This document shows, in pieces, positions 8,593 to 16,752 of a stretch of DNA of 64,000 nt. Every line of letters starts with the position of its first letter. Position 1 is the stretch's first letter. A model generated the notes under the pieces. That model was not told where the DNA came from. It worked only from the letters and a program-made list of their open reading frames with translations, and searched no databases. The translations under genes and the position numbers were made by a program. The DNA is taken from contig QAYY01000011.1 of NCBI GenBank assembly GCA_003054665.1, forward strand, positions 98,654-162,653, in the 5' to 3' direction. The DNA is from Opitutaceae bacterium EW11. GTDB taxonomy: Bacteria; Verrucomicrobiota; Verrucomicrobiia; Opitutales; Opitutaceae.

Positions 8593-9957
8593 TCAGGCGG
8601 GCGCGGCGAGCGGGGTGGTCAACCGAAACGTGGTGCCGCGCATGTCCGTGGCGACCAACTCGAGTTCTCCTCCGAGTTGGCGGGCGAGGAGATGGCTGAT
8701 CGCGAGCCCAAGTCCCGTTCCTCCGGGGCGGCCGCTCCGTCCGGGTTTGAAAAGATGCGGCCGCAGCTCAGGTGGGATGCCCGGGCCGTTGTCCGACACT
8801 TCCAACTGGAGCGTGTTGTCGCGACATTCGAGCGTCACACGCACCGCTCCTCCGGCGCGGGTCGCGACCACGGCGTTGGAGATGAGGTTGTTGGCGATCA
8901 GGCAGACGAGGCCTCCGCGATGGCTGTCGATCGGCTTCACACCTTTGGCGGTCACCGCGAGATCGAGATTTCGTTCCGCCGCGGCAGGCTGGTTCCGGTC
9001 GCGGATGGTCGTGGCTATTTCTTCCGGAGTCAGCTCGTACGAGGCGTGCGCGTGCGCGTCGCTGAGCAACCCCACGGTGTCTCCGACGAGAGTCTGGAGT
9101 CTTTCAGCGTACCCCGCCGCTGTTTCCCAATCGGGCGTTTCGCCGTTTTCGCGGCTGCTCACGACGGCGCGCAGGCCGGCGATGGGACCTTGCAGCCCGT
9201 GAACGAGGTGAGACGTGATCTGGCCGAGCGCGGAGGCCTTGGCGGCCAGCGTCAGCTCGAAGTTCGCCCGCATCAGCCGCTCGTTGCGTTCGGCGATCGC
9301 GGATTGCGCACGACGAAGCAGGAGGAAGGCGACCGTGACCACCAGCACGATCAGCGCGATACCGATTGCGAGCGTGGCGGTCGTTTGCCCGCTGATCCTC
9401 GCGTCGATCGCGGCCAGTTCGCGGGAAAGGGGGCGGGCGTCGACGTAGTATTGGGCGTAGCCGAGGATCTTCTTCGGATTGCGTCCGTGTAGCGGCAAAA
9501 GCACTTCCAGGACGGGCGCGTGACGCTCAGGGGCTTCGTCAAAACCGGCGAAATACCGGTCCAGCTCGAGCTGGGGCGTGTAGCGACTGATCGGCTCGCC
9601 TTTCAACAACCGCGCGTAGTCGTCGAGCGGAAGCTCGGGAAAGAGCAGGGATTCGGGCGCATAACGCAGCGTGCGGCCCTGCGGGTCGAAGACCGCGACC
9701 GCGAGCATGTTCTGCTGCTGGGCGCTCTGGAGGACAGCGGCGAGGAGTTCGGGCGTGTCGCCTTCTTCGACCTCTCGCTGCGCGAGCTGATGGAGCGTCA
9801 CCGGCCAGAGGACGGCGGCATCGCGGTTGATGATCGTCCGGCGGATCTCGTCGCGGAGCGTGCTGCGATAACGCACGACGGTGACCGAAAAGATCGCGAT
9901 GAGGAGGATGCCCGTAAGCAGCGAGGGGAGCCACAACCGTGTGAGGCGAGGAGGCAT
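8593..9957 (-). CDS. Membrane sensor histidine kinase
   Basis: 454-residue inner-membrane kinase. TM1 is at about 10-29, followed by a periplasmic sensor region of about 160 residues and TM2 at about 193-215. The dimerisation segment contains A-L-G-Q-I-T-S-H-L-V-H253-G-L-Q-G-P; alignment to HisKA places the phospho-acceptor at H253, followed by Gly rather than the usual Glu. The ATPase domain has the N box (LISNAVVAT), G1 (DNGPGIP) and G2 (GTGLGL). It starts 16 nt after the stop of the secreted-protein gene at 9974-11968, so the two form one unit behind a strong sigma54 promoter match. The likely partner is the NtrC-type regulator at 13411-14835. The signal sensed is unknown. Confidence 0.9.
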   Translation of the reverse strand: MPPRLTRLWLPSLLTGILLIAIFSVTVVRYRSTLRDEIRRTIINRDAAVLWPVTLHQLAQREVEEGDTPELLAAVLQSAQQQNMLAVAVFDPQGRTLRYAPESLLFPELPLDDYARLLKGEPISRYTPQLELDRYFAGFDEAPERHAPVLEVLLPLHGRNPKKILGYAQYYVDARPLSRELAAIDARISGQTTATLAIGIALIVLVVTVAFLLLRRAQSAIAERNERLMRANFELTLAAKASALGQITSHLVHGLQGPIAGLRAVVSSRENGETPDWETAAGYAERLQTLVGDTVGLLSDAHAHASYELTPEEIATTIRDRNQPAAAERNLDLAVTAKGVKPIDSHRGGLVCLIANNLISNAVVATRAGGAVRVTLECRDNTLQLEVSDNGPGIPPELRPHLFKPGRSGRPGGTGLGLAISHLLARQLGGELELVATDMRGTTFRLTTPLAAPA

Positions 9958-9973
9958 GTGGGGATCCGCGCGA

Positions 9974-11968
9974 TCAGGGCTGCTTGGCGAACGTGTCCGC
10001 GCCGAGATCGGAAGCTTCGCTCATGAATTCCTCCAGGAGGGCGTCGATCGATTTTTCGGTGCCGGGTTTTTGGTTCTTGGCGGCGAATTGGGCAAACTCG
10101 CTCCGGATGGCCTCCCGGGTGCGCCCGAGCGCCGCAATTCGCCCGGCGTTCTTCTTGTTGAAAGCGTCGATCGTTCGGCTCGGGTCCTGGTCTGTCCCAA
10201 GCGAGCGGATACTCGAGGACAGCTCATCCTGCAGCGCGCGTTTGTCCTGCTGGTAGCGCTCGATCAGCTGCTGAAGGGAAGGAGGAAGGGCGGCTTTCGC
10301 AGCGGCATTCCGGTCCTTGGCGCGCGTTTCCCAGATGTCCGCGTCGATGCCCGGGGCGGTCTTGTCGCCCTCGATCCGCCGCCGTTCGGCTGAAACGACG
10401 TCGACGAGCAGCTTTTCGTCCGCTCCGCCGATCAGCAGACCGGGAGCTGGAAAACCGAAGCCGGGAGGCGTCGGCTTCGAAACTGCACGGAGCGGGATCC
10501 GAATACTGGAAGCGTTTTCCGGCGCCATCTTTCGGCCGAGATACGGGCCGATTCCGGCAGCCATGCTGGACAGCGCGTCGGATGGAGCACCGGCGTCGAT
10601 CGCGGCGCCGAAACGGGTGCGCCACAGCGGACGGACGTGGCCGCGCATCAGCTGCGCGTGATCGTAGGCGGTGACCATCACGAAGTAGCTCAGGCCGTCA
10701 CCCGGCTCAGCTCCGGTCCGCGCTGGAGGCGGGAAATAGAGCCGCCGGACCGTGCCCCAGTGATAGACTATCGCGACGTCCGGAGCATCGCCGTCCGCGG
10801 CGATCGTGAATCCGTTTGCGGTGAGCGTGGCGCGCAGTGCCGCCGCCACCGCGTCCGCGTCGGGCAGTTTCTCGTTCGCCGCAGCAGAAGCGGATCCGAC
10901 GTATCCGCCGTCGAATACGACGCAGGCGATGCGGCGGCCCGAGGATTTCGCGGACGCTTTTTCCCCGAGCAGGGTCTGACGGGCGGCCACCGCGACCTCG
11001 ATCTGACGTGGCGCGGGGGCGGCGTCCGGCGGGTTGGCTTCCCATGCGGGGTCCTGTTGTGGAGATCGGGCTTCCCCCAGAAGTTGCAGGCGTTCTTTTC
11101 GCGCAATCTCGACGAGGAGATTTGGATTGGCCGCGTTTTTTAGTCGGACAGGCGCGGGAAACGGCTCCACCGACCCGAGTTCAGCTCGGTCCCAGGCGTC
11201 GACGTCGACCGCCGTGATCGACGTGGACGAAACGGTTCGTCCGACGTAAGGGCCGCTTCCTCGAGCGAGCGCTGGGATCACCTGCGCCATGTAGCCGCTG
11301 TTTTCCGCGGCGCTCATGCGGGTCCGCCAGAGTGCGGTGGCTTTGCCCTTGGCGAGATCGGCCCAATCGTACGCGGTGACGATGAAGAAGTATCGGTCGT
11401 CGTCGGCCAACTGTTTCGCCTCCTGCCAATCGGCGAAGAGATTGCGCAAACTGTTTTGCCCGATCGAATGGGCCTCGATGTCCGACCAGATCGCGTTCGC
11501 CAGGCGCGGCGGAGCAACGAGGAAGATGCGGCAGCGGAAATTGGCTTCCTGGCCCAGATTGAGGTAGCCGGCCCTGTCCGTGGGCATCGATTTCTGGCGA
11601 GCCGCGCCCCAGTGATAGACGAGCGCAAGCTGCGGCGACGCGCCTTCCGAGGCAGCTCGATAACCTTGTCGATTCAGAGCCGCGCGGAATGCCCCCGCCA
11701 CGTCTCCGGCAGACGGCTCCCGGTCTCCGGCCACAACGTCTCCCGCCTCGATGAATCCGGCGTCGAACGCTCGGTAGGTGACCGGCGCGTCGGGAGAAGG
11801 CGGCGCCACGACGGTTCCGGCGTTGGTAAGCGTCGAAACCACGACCGCCTGGATCGGTTTCCCGGCTTTTGAAGCGGAACGAGCCGACTCGTCGGCAGCC
11901 AACGCGAGAGCCGAGCACGCTGTCAGCAGGCATGCGGCGCGGATGAGGCGTCGGAAAGAGAAGGTCAT
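9974..11968 (-). CDS. Secreted protein with two copies of an unrecognised YHWG domain
   Basis: I do not recognise a named family. Start at 11968 (MTFSFRR) because a clear signal peptide follows (residues 1-25, ALALAAD). Two homologous domains follow. Domain 1 (about 60-290) has YHWG at 118-121, then APPRLA, YFFIVTAYD, ALWRTR and GSGPYVGR. Domain 2 (about 340-520) has VVFDGGY, YHWG at 402-405, YFVMVTAYD, LWRTR and GIGPYLGR. The tail (about 525-664) is helical and charged. The same domain occurs at 12331-13224 and, more divergent, at 37372-38187. A sigma54 promoter match lies 31 nt upstream of the start, and the histidine kinase gene follows after 16 nt. Periplasmic or outer-membrane location is inferred. 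Confidence 0.8.
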   Translation of the reverse strand: MTFSFRRLIRAACLLTACSALALAADESARSASKAGKPIQAVVVSTLTNAGTVVAPPSPDAPVTYRAFDAGFIEAGDVVAGDREPSAGDVAGAFRAALNRQGYRAASEGASPQLALVYHWGAARQKSMPTDRAGYLNLGQEANFRCRIFLVAPPRLANAIWSDIEAHSIGQNSLRNLFADWQEAKQLADDDRYFFIVTAYDWADLAKGKATALWRTRMSAAENSGYMAQVIPALARGSGPYVGRTVSSTSITAVDVDAWDRAELGSVEPFPAPVRLKNAANPNLLVEIARKERLQLLGEARSPQQDPAWEANPPDAAPAPRQIEVAVAARQTLLGEKASAKSSGRRIACVVFDGGYVGSASAAANEKLPDADAVAAALRATLTANGFTIAADGDAPDVAIVYHWGTVRRLYFPPPARTGAEPGDGLSYFVMVTAYDHAQLMRGHVRPLWRTRFGAAIDAGAPSDALSSMAAGIGPYLGRKMAPENASSIRIPLRAVSKPTPPGFGFPAPGLLIGGADEKLLVDVVSAERRRIEGDKTAPGIDADIWETRAKDRNAAAKAALPPSLQQLIERYQQDKRALQDELSSSIRSLGTDQDPSRTIDAFNKKNAGRIAALGRTREAIRSEFAQFAAKNQKPGTEKSIDALLEEFMSEASDLGADTFAKQP

Positions 11969-11998
11969 TGCGGTGCGAAAAGTTCTACCTGCTCCCAT

Positions 11999-12014
11999 TG
12001 CGAGAGGTGTGCCA
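11999..12014 (-). promoter_or_regulatory. Sigma54 (-24/-12) promoter for the secreted protein / kinase unit
   Basis: Read on the minus strand, TGGCACA-CCTC-TCGCA matches the consensus TGGCACR-N4-TTGCW at every fixed position except one, with the invariant GG and GC spaced correctly. The predicted start point lies about 20 nt upstream of the ATG at 11968. The gene for a sigma54-type activator lies 1.4 kb upstream on the same strand. Confidence 0.7.
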
Positions 12015-12273
12015 GATCGGCGGTAGAGTCTCAAGTAGCCGTTCTCGTGTGGTTTGTGGTTTCTCCGTGCCGCTGACTCAATCGGGCCGGTCGGTCCCCC
12101 GGGGCTCCGCCACCACCGGTGCGCCGGTGAGGGCGCGCACCCTGGGGCTCTGCAACCAGGAACTCCGTGTGGCGGCTCCACCAAGCGGGAGGTCTGCATG
12201 GAATGCGCGGCCATTGGGGTAACTCGTCGTTTGTGCGCGTATACAACGGTCGAACCCGCGCGCGGTTTCGTCG
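12015..12273. other. Non-coding stretch upstream of the sigma54 promoter
   Basis: No credible gene. It contains a 7-bp inverted repeat GGTGCGC-N10-GCGCACC at 12118-12141, 104-127 bp upstream of the sigma54 promoter match. That is a suitable distance for an enhancer-binding protein, but a chance GC-rich palindrome is possible. Confidence 0.3.
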
Positions 12274-12301
12274 AAAAAAGGCGGCCTCATTGGGGCCGCC
12301 T
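12274..12301 (-). terminator. Intrinsic terminator of the 12331-13224 gene
   Basis: On the minus strand, an 8-bp stem AGGCGGCC / GGCCGCCT with a 7-nt loop runs into six T. It lies about 30 nt after the stop codon, and it separates this gene from the next transcription unit. Confidence 0.75.
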
Positions 12302-12330
12302 GGGTGTTGGAACGACTGTCTCTGTCTTCG

Positions 12331-13224
12331 TCAGTTTTTCCCGGGATGATCCCAGGAGCGATCGCCACGCGGAGGCAGCCGATCGCCGCTGAACTCGTCG
12401 TGCTCCCTCTTCACGAGGGTCTGGAGCAACGGCTCGTCCTTGCCTCCGGTGAGAAGGGGAGCGGAGGGGTAACCCGGCTCCTGCGCGGCTGCGGCATCCA
12501 ATTTGAAACGCGGGATTCTGGCGTAGGTGACCGCCGAGCGGGACAGGTCGCGGCCAAGGTATTGACCGATTCCCGCAGCGAGAGCTTCGACGGTTTCGTC
12601 CAGCGAGCCGGAATTGTCCGCCGCGCTGAGCCGGGTGCGCCACAGCGCCACGGTTTCTCCCCGCATCAGAGCCGCGTAATCGTACGCCGTGACGGTTACG
12701 AAGTACCGGTCGTCGTGCGCGAGTTGCAGGGCGTCGCGCCAATCGGGATACTGGTGGATGAAGCTCGGTTGCCCCGCCGAGTGAAGTTCCATGTCCGAGC
12801 GGAGGTCGTACGCTGTCTTGGGCGGCGCAACGAGAGCGATGCGGGCCTGGAGATTGGGGTCCATGTCGGGCATCGGTCGGGCGAAGTGCCGCACGCGGAG
12901 GCTGCCCCAATGATACACGAGGGCGAGAGACGGCGTTTCGCCGGCTTTGGCAGGCTGGTAGCCTTGCGCCACGAGCGAGGTGCGGAGTGCCGCGGCCACG
13001 GCTTGGGGGGGCGGGATGATTTCACCGCCCACGGTGTCGCCGCCTTCGATCAAACCGCCGTCAACGACGAGCGCGGCAACGGGATTCTGAGCGGTGGGGG
13101 CGGTGTAGTTTTCGCCGCCGGTGGCCCGCCGGGCGACGGCGACGGCGTCGATGTCCCTGGCTGCTGCGGTCAGGGCAAAGAGAGAGCTGACCGCAAAACT
13201 GAGCGTGGAAAGAAGTCGTTTCAT
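12331..13224 (-). CDS. Secreted single-domain YHWG-family protein
   Basis: 297 residues; unrecognised family, paralogous to both halves of the 664-residue protein downstream. Start at 13224 (MKRLLST) because a signal peptide follows (about residues 1-22, ALTAAA). Shared signposts in order are LVVDGGLIEGG, YHWG at 104-107, LVAPP, YFVTVTAYD, ALWRTR and GIGQYLGR. Compared with domain 1 of the paralog, the middle segment with HSAGQPS is retained. A possible sigma54 promoter lies 34 nt upstream and an intrinsic terminator 30 nt downstream, so it looks monocistronic. The adjacent activator gene ends 186 nt upstream of this start. No catalytic motif is apparent. Confidence 0.75.
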   Translation of the reverse strand: MKRLLSTLSFAVSSLFALTAAARDIDAVAVARRATGGENYTAPTAQNPVAALVVDGGLIEGGDTVGGEIIPPPQAVAAALRTSLVAQGYQPAKAGETPSLALVYHWGSLRVRHFARPMPDMDPNLQARIALVAPPKTAYDLRSDMELHSAGQPSFIHQYPDWRDALQLAHDDRYFVTVTAYDYAALMRGETVALWRTRLSAADNSGSLDETVEALAAGIGQYLGRDLSRSAVTYARIPRFKLDAAAAQEPGYPSAPLLTGGKDEPLLQTLVKREHDEFSGDRLPPRGDRSWDHPGKN

Positions 13225-13257
13225 GATGGGGGATGACGAATTGGATGCTCCCGAAGT

Positions 13258-13273
13258 AACTGGATGCGTGCCA
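13258..13273 (-). promoter_or_regulatory. Weaker sigma54-like promoter for the 12331-13224 gene
   Basis: Minus strand TGGCACG-CATC-CAGTT: the -24 half is a perfect TGGCACG, but the -12 half keeps only the G of GC. The distance to the ATG (34 nt) is almost the same as for the stronger match in front of the paralogous gene (31 nt), which favours a real element. Confidence 0.4.
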
Positions 13274-13410
13274 GTCCGACGGCACTTGTATAAGCCTCTT
13301 CTGAAGAAGCCGTTGTTAAGTGCGGCGCGCGCGGCTGCGCGTCGAGGCCTGCGGCAACGGGTGCCTACGCACATGGAGGCCGTGGCAGTATCGTTCAGCG
13401 ACGGTTAAAT

Positions 13411-14835
13411 TCAACCACCGGGGTGGTTCGCGTCGGGCGGTGCAGAAGGCTCTTTGGCTCCCGAGAGCCGGTAGCGAAGAAATTCGCGAGTCACGCCAAG
13501 TCGGCGCGCGGCGGCGGAAACGTTGTTGCCCGTTTCGCGGAGGGCGTCGGCGATGAACTCGTTGACCGCGGTTTCGAGGGAGAATCCCGATTCGGGCAGC
13601 CGCCAGGCGGGATTCCGCCAATTGCCCGCCGACGGTATCGGCGCGCCGCCCAGCGTCGCGAAATCGAGTTCTGGTCCGGGACTGAAAATGACGGCGCGCT
13701 CGATCTCGTGGGCCAGCTCGCGAACGTTTCCCCTCCAGGTCTGGGCCAGCAGCCGCGCCTCGCCGTCGCGCGTGATCGTCAGGCCCCTCAAACGATGTCG
13801 CGCGGCGATTCTGGCCAGGAGGTGGTGGGCGAGGGGAAGAATGTCGGTGCCACGATCGCGTAGTGGCGCAAGCACGACGCGCAGCAGATTGAGGCGGTGG
13901 TAAAGATCCTCCCGGAAGGAACCCTGCGCGACCAGATCGTCGAGGGGCCGGTTGCTAGCGGTGACGACGCGCGCGTCGACCTGAACCTCGCGGGTGCCTC
14001 CGAGCCGGCGAATGGTGCCCTCTTCGATCGCGGTGAGGACCTTGGCCTGGGTGCCCGGCGAAAGGGAGGCGATCTCGTCGAGGAAGAGCGTGCCGCCGTC
14101 GGCCGCCTCGAACAGCCCGATCCGGGCGCGTTTGGCGTCGGTGAAGGCACCGCGTTCGTGACCGAAGAGTTCCGACTCGGCGAGGGTGTCCGGAAGGGCG
14201 GCGCAGTTGACGCTGACGAACGGTCGGTCCGCTCGCGGTCCGTTCTGGTGAAGCCAGCGCGCGAGGGCGCTCTTCCCGGTGCCGGTTTCCCCCTCGATCA
14301 GCACGGGCGGGAGCCGTCGTTCCAGCCGGCGCTCAGCCGCGATGATCGTATCCAGCTGAGTCCGCACGGCGGCGAGACTCTGGCCGAAAAAGAGTTCTTC
14401 CGCTCCCGCGCCGGGTTCGGCGGAGCGGTGTTCGTCGCGCCGCGTCGCGCGACGGTTCCAGCGGCAGCGGGAGAACGCCACCCCGAGCTGGTCGGGCTCG
14501 AAGGGTTTTGTCAGGTAGTCGCCCGCCCCGAGGCGCATGGCCTCGACGGCCTGCTTCACACCGCCAAACGCGGTCATGACGACCACCCCGGTGTTTTCGG
14601 AGAACGCGCCTTCGCGGAGCAGATCGAGAACCTCGCCGTCGGGAAGATGAAGGTCGACGACGGCGAAATCGAAGCGGAGATCGCGCAGGAGACGTCGAGC
14701 CTCCTCGAGACGAAGTGCCTCGGTCACCTCTGCACCGTGCAGCCGCAGGTGTGCGGCGAGACGCTTCCGAAGCGGCAGGTCGTCTTCGAGCAAAAGGATT
14801 TCGGAGCCAGCCGGGAACGAAGCGTCGTCAGCCAT
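13411..14835 (-). CDS. NtrC-type sigma54-dependent response regulator
   Basis: 474 residues, cytoplasmic. The receiver domain (about 12-125) has acid pocket E17/D18/D19, phospho-acceptor D61, T88 and K110. The AAA+ domain (about 150-380) has Walker A G182-E-T-G-T-G-K-S189, Walker B FLDEI with D253/E254, and the sigma54-contact loop at 229-234 reading G-A-F-T-D-A instead of GAFTGA. A Fis-type helix-turn-helix lies near the C-terminus (NNVSAAARRLGVTREFLRYRL). It should activate sigma54 promoters when phosphorylated, most simply by the kinase encoded at 8593-9957. Candidate targets are the two secreted-protein genes just downstream. It is divergent from pstC, sharing a 306-bp region with PHO-box-like repeats. 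Confidence 0.92.
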   Translation of the reverse strand: MADDASFPAGSEILLLEDDLPLRKRLAAHLRLHGAEVTEALRLEEARRLLRDLRFDFAVVDLHLPDGEVLDLLREGAFSENTGVVVMTAFGGVKQAVEAMRLGAGDYLTKPFEPDQLGVAFSRCRWNRRATRRDEHRSAEPGAGAEELFFGQSLAAVRTQLDTIIAAERRLERRLPPVLIEGETGTGKSALARWLHQNGPRADRPFVSVNCAALPDTLAESELFGHERGAFTDAKRARIGLFEAADGGTLFLDEIASLSPGTQAKVLTAIEEGTIRRLGGTREVQVDARVVTASNRPLDDLVAQGSFREDLYHRLNLLRVVLAPLRDRGTDILPLAHHLLARIAARHRLRGLTITRDGEARLLAQTWRGNVRELAHEIERAVIFSPGPELDFATLGGAPIPSAGNWRNPAWRLPESGFSLETAVNEFIADALRETGNNVSAAARRLGVTREFLRYRLSGAKEPSAPPDANHPGG

Positions 14836-15035
14836 GGGGCGCCCTTCTCATGCGCGAAACGGCCCGACACGTTCAACGATAAAAGCGGATGCGTGGGCCG
14901 CACTGAGCACGGGAGTCGCCCTGAGCATTGTGCCGGCATACCGGCGACCGAGTCTACCCCGCGTCTCCGATCGAGTCCCCGGAGAGCCGCCGTCCGGGGC
15001 GTGTGTAACCAGCGATCCGGAGCCCGGATACGACT

Positions 15036-15075
15036 GCGTAACGCGAATGTCGCCCTTCTGTCACAGAAACGTAAC
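15036..15075 (+). promoter_or_regulatory. Candidate PHO box (four 7-nt units, 11-nt period)
   Basis: Units GCGTAAC (15036), ATGTCGC (15047), CTGTCAC (15058) and ACGTAAC (15069) are exactly 11 nt apart, and all fit N-Y-G-T-M-R-C. A further GTGTAAC at 15003 is in register (33 nt earlier). The array sits between the divergent activator gene and pstC, 66 nt before the pstC start, and matches the array in front of the porin-pstS unit. The remainder of 14836-15141 shows only a small CCGGC/GCCGG hairpin near 15089-15103. Confidence 0.55.
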
Positions 15076-15141
15076 CTGGGCACCTTGACCGGCTTTTCGC
15101 CGGCGGTGTGATTCGCTTTGCTCCAACCGGGGCAGCTCTTG

Positions 15142-16746
15142 ATGGAATCCACCGCCCCCAGCACCGCCGAAGCATCCTTCGTGATCACGAAGGCTCGCAC
15201 GCGCGTGTTTGGGCTGAGCTGGGACGAGGTGATCCAGTTTTTCTTCGCCGGAAACGCGGCCGTCGCGGTGGTGGTTTTGGCGCTGATCACGATTTTTCTG
15301 TTTCGCGAAGGCGCGGACTTCTTCCGTCTGAACTCCTCCCAGAATCTGGCGGTCTATCGCGAGGCCGGGTTGGAGTACGTCGACATCGTCCGCGACCAGG
15401 AAAAGGACCACGCGGCGCTGAATCGATATCTGGCCGACGTGCGGCTGCAGGCGCTCAAGTACTACAGGAAGCAGGGACTGACGTACCCGGAGGCCGCGGC
15501 GAAACTCGCCGCCTTCGACGACTATGCGGGGCGGTATTCGGACGCGATCGAACCGATCCGGAGCAAGATCTCCGACTGGTCGGACTTCGTCACTGCCATC
15601 AAAACCAAGTTCGGCGTCCGAGCCGATCAACTGGCGGAACGCGAGCAGCTCCTGGCCGCGGGAAAGACCGCCGAGGCCGCCAAAGTAAAGATCGACGTGG
15701 TCGATGCGCGCAAGGAGCTGCAGCCCGTGCTCGATGATCGTGCGAGCTATCAGGAGGCGGCGCAGCAGGCCGCCCAGCAGCTCACGGCCCTCGCACGGCA
15801 GCTTCCGGAAGCGCCGACTCCGGAGCTGCAGAAGCGGCTGCAGCGCTTCGCGGAGTTGACGCGGCAATACGTGGCGACCTTTCCGGCGACGGAGAAAAAA
15901 CTGGAGACCTGGGATGCGACGAAACCGATTCCGTTCTACGTGTCGGTGACGTCGTTTCTTTTCGGCCGCGAATGGCTGACCGCCAGCTTCTGGCAGGACT
16001 GGTACGGGATTCTCCCGTTGCTGGTCGGCTCGCTGATGGTCTCGGCCGTCGCTTTGGTGCTGGCCGTGCCGCTCGGCGTCGGAGCGGCCGTGTACGTCAA
16101 CCAGATCGCCCGGCCGTTCGAACAGCGCTGGATCAAGCCGGTGATCGAGTTCATCTCGGCCTTCCCGTCGGTCGTGCTGGGGTTCTTCGGCATCGCAGTA
16201 TTGGGCGAGGCATTACGCAAGCTTTCGCAGGTCCCGTGGCTCAGCGGCCTGCCGGGTTTTCCGATCGCGGAGCGCCTCAACGCCCTGACCGCGGGCTGCC
16301 TGCTCGGCCTCATCGCTATTCCGACGATTTTCACCCTGGCGGAAGACGCGCTGAACAACGTGCCCCGGTCCTTCCGGGAGGCGTCGTACGCGCTCGGCGC
16401 CAGTCGGCTTCAGACGATCGTCAAGATCACGATCCCCGCCTCGCTCTCGGGCATCATCTCCGCCGTCCTGCTCGGCTTCGGCCGCGTCATCGGCGAGACG
16501 ATGGTGGTGCTCCTGTGCGCGGGCAACCGGATCGCGATTCCGGATTTTTCCGCGGGCCTGGGCGCGTTCGTCCAGCCCGTGCACACGATGACCGGCATCA
16601 TCGCCCAGGAGATGGGCGAGGTGGTGCGCGGCAGCATTCACTACCGGGCTCTCTTCATGGTGGGCATCGTGCTGTTCTTCCTGTCGCTGCTAATCAACTA
16701 CGCGGCGCAGAAGATCGTGCGCCGGTATCGCATCTCCGGAGGCTGA
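15142..16746 (+). CDS. pstC: Phosphate ABC transporter permease PstC, with large insertion
   Basis: Inner-membrane permease of the high-affinity phosphate transporter, 534 residues against about 300 for typical PstC. TM1 is at about 34-54. Residues ~55-275 form a long, mostly helical Gln/Ala/Glu-rich insertion, and the canonical permease domain follows (~275-534) with the EAA loop ([12 protein letters not shown]) and the C-terminal [12 protein letters not shown] chose the ATG at 15142; an in-frame TTG at 15118 would add eight residues without support. pstA starts 6 nt after the stop. Transcription probably starts from the divergent region with PHO-box-like repeats. Confidence 0.9.
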   Translation: MESTAPSTAEASFVITKARTRVFGLSWDEVIQFFFAGNAAVAVVVLALITIFLFREGADFFRLNSSQNLAVYREAGLEYVDIVRDQEKDHAALNRYLADVRLQALKYYRKQGLTYPEAAAKLAAFDDYAGRYSDAIEPIRSKISDWSDFVTAIKTKFGVRADQLAEREQLLAAGKTAEAAKVKIDVVDARKELQPVLDDRASYQEAAQQAAQQLTALARQLPEAPTPELQKRLQRFAELTRQYVATFPATEKKLETWDATKPIPFYVSVTSFLFGREWLTASFWQDWYGILPLLVGSLMVSAVALVLAVPLGVGAAVYVNQIARPFEQRWIKPVIEFISAFPSVVLGFFGIAVLGEALRKLSQVPWLSGLPGFPIAERLNALTAGCLLGLIAIPTIFTLAEDALNNVPRSFREASYALGASRLQTIVKITIPASLSGIISAVLLGFGRVIGETMVVLLCAGNRIAIPDFSAGLGAFVQPVHTMTGIIAQEMGEVVRGSIHYRALFMVGIVLFFLSLLINYAAQKIVRRYRISGG

Positions 16747-16752
16747 CGCGCC

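Noticed and set aside
12060-12273. Riboswitch or structured RNA in the gap between the two secreted-protein genes
   Set aside because: Several GC hairpins can be drawn, but none matches a conserved riboswitch core, and the sigma54 promoter lies downstream of them on the coding strand.
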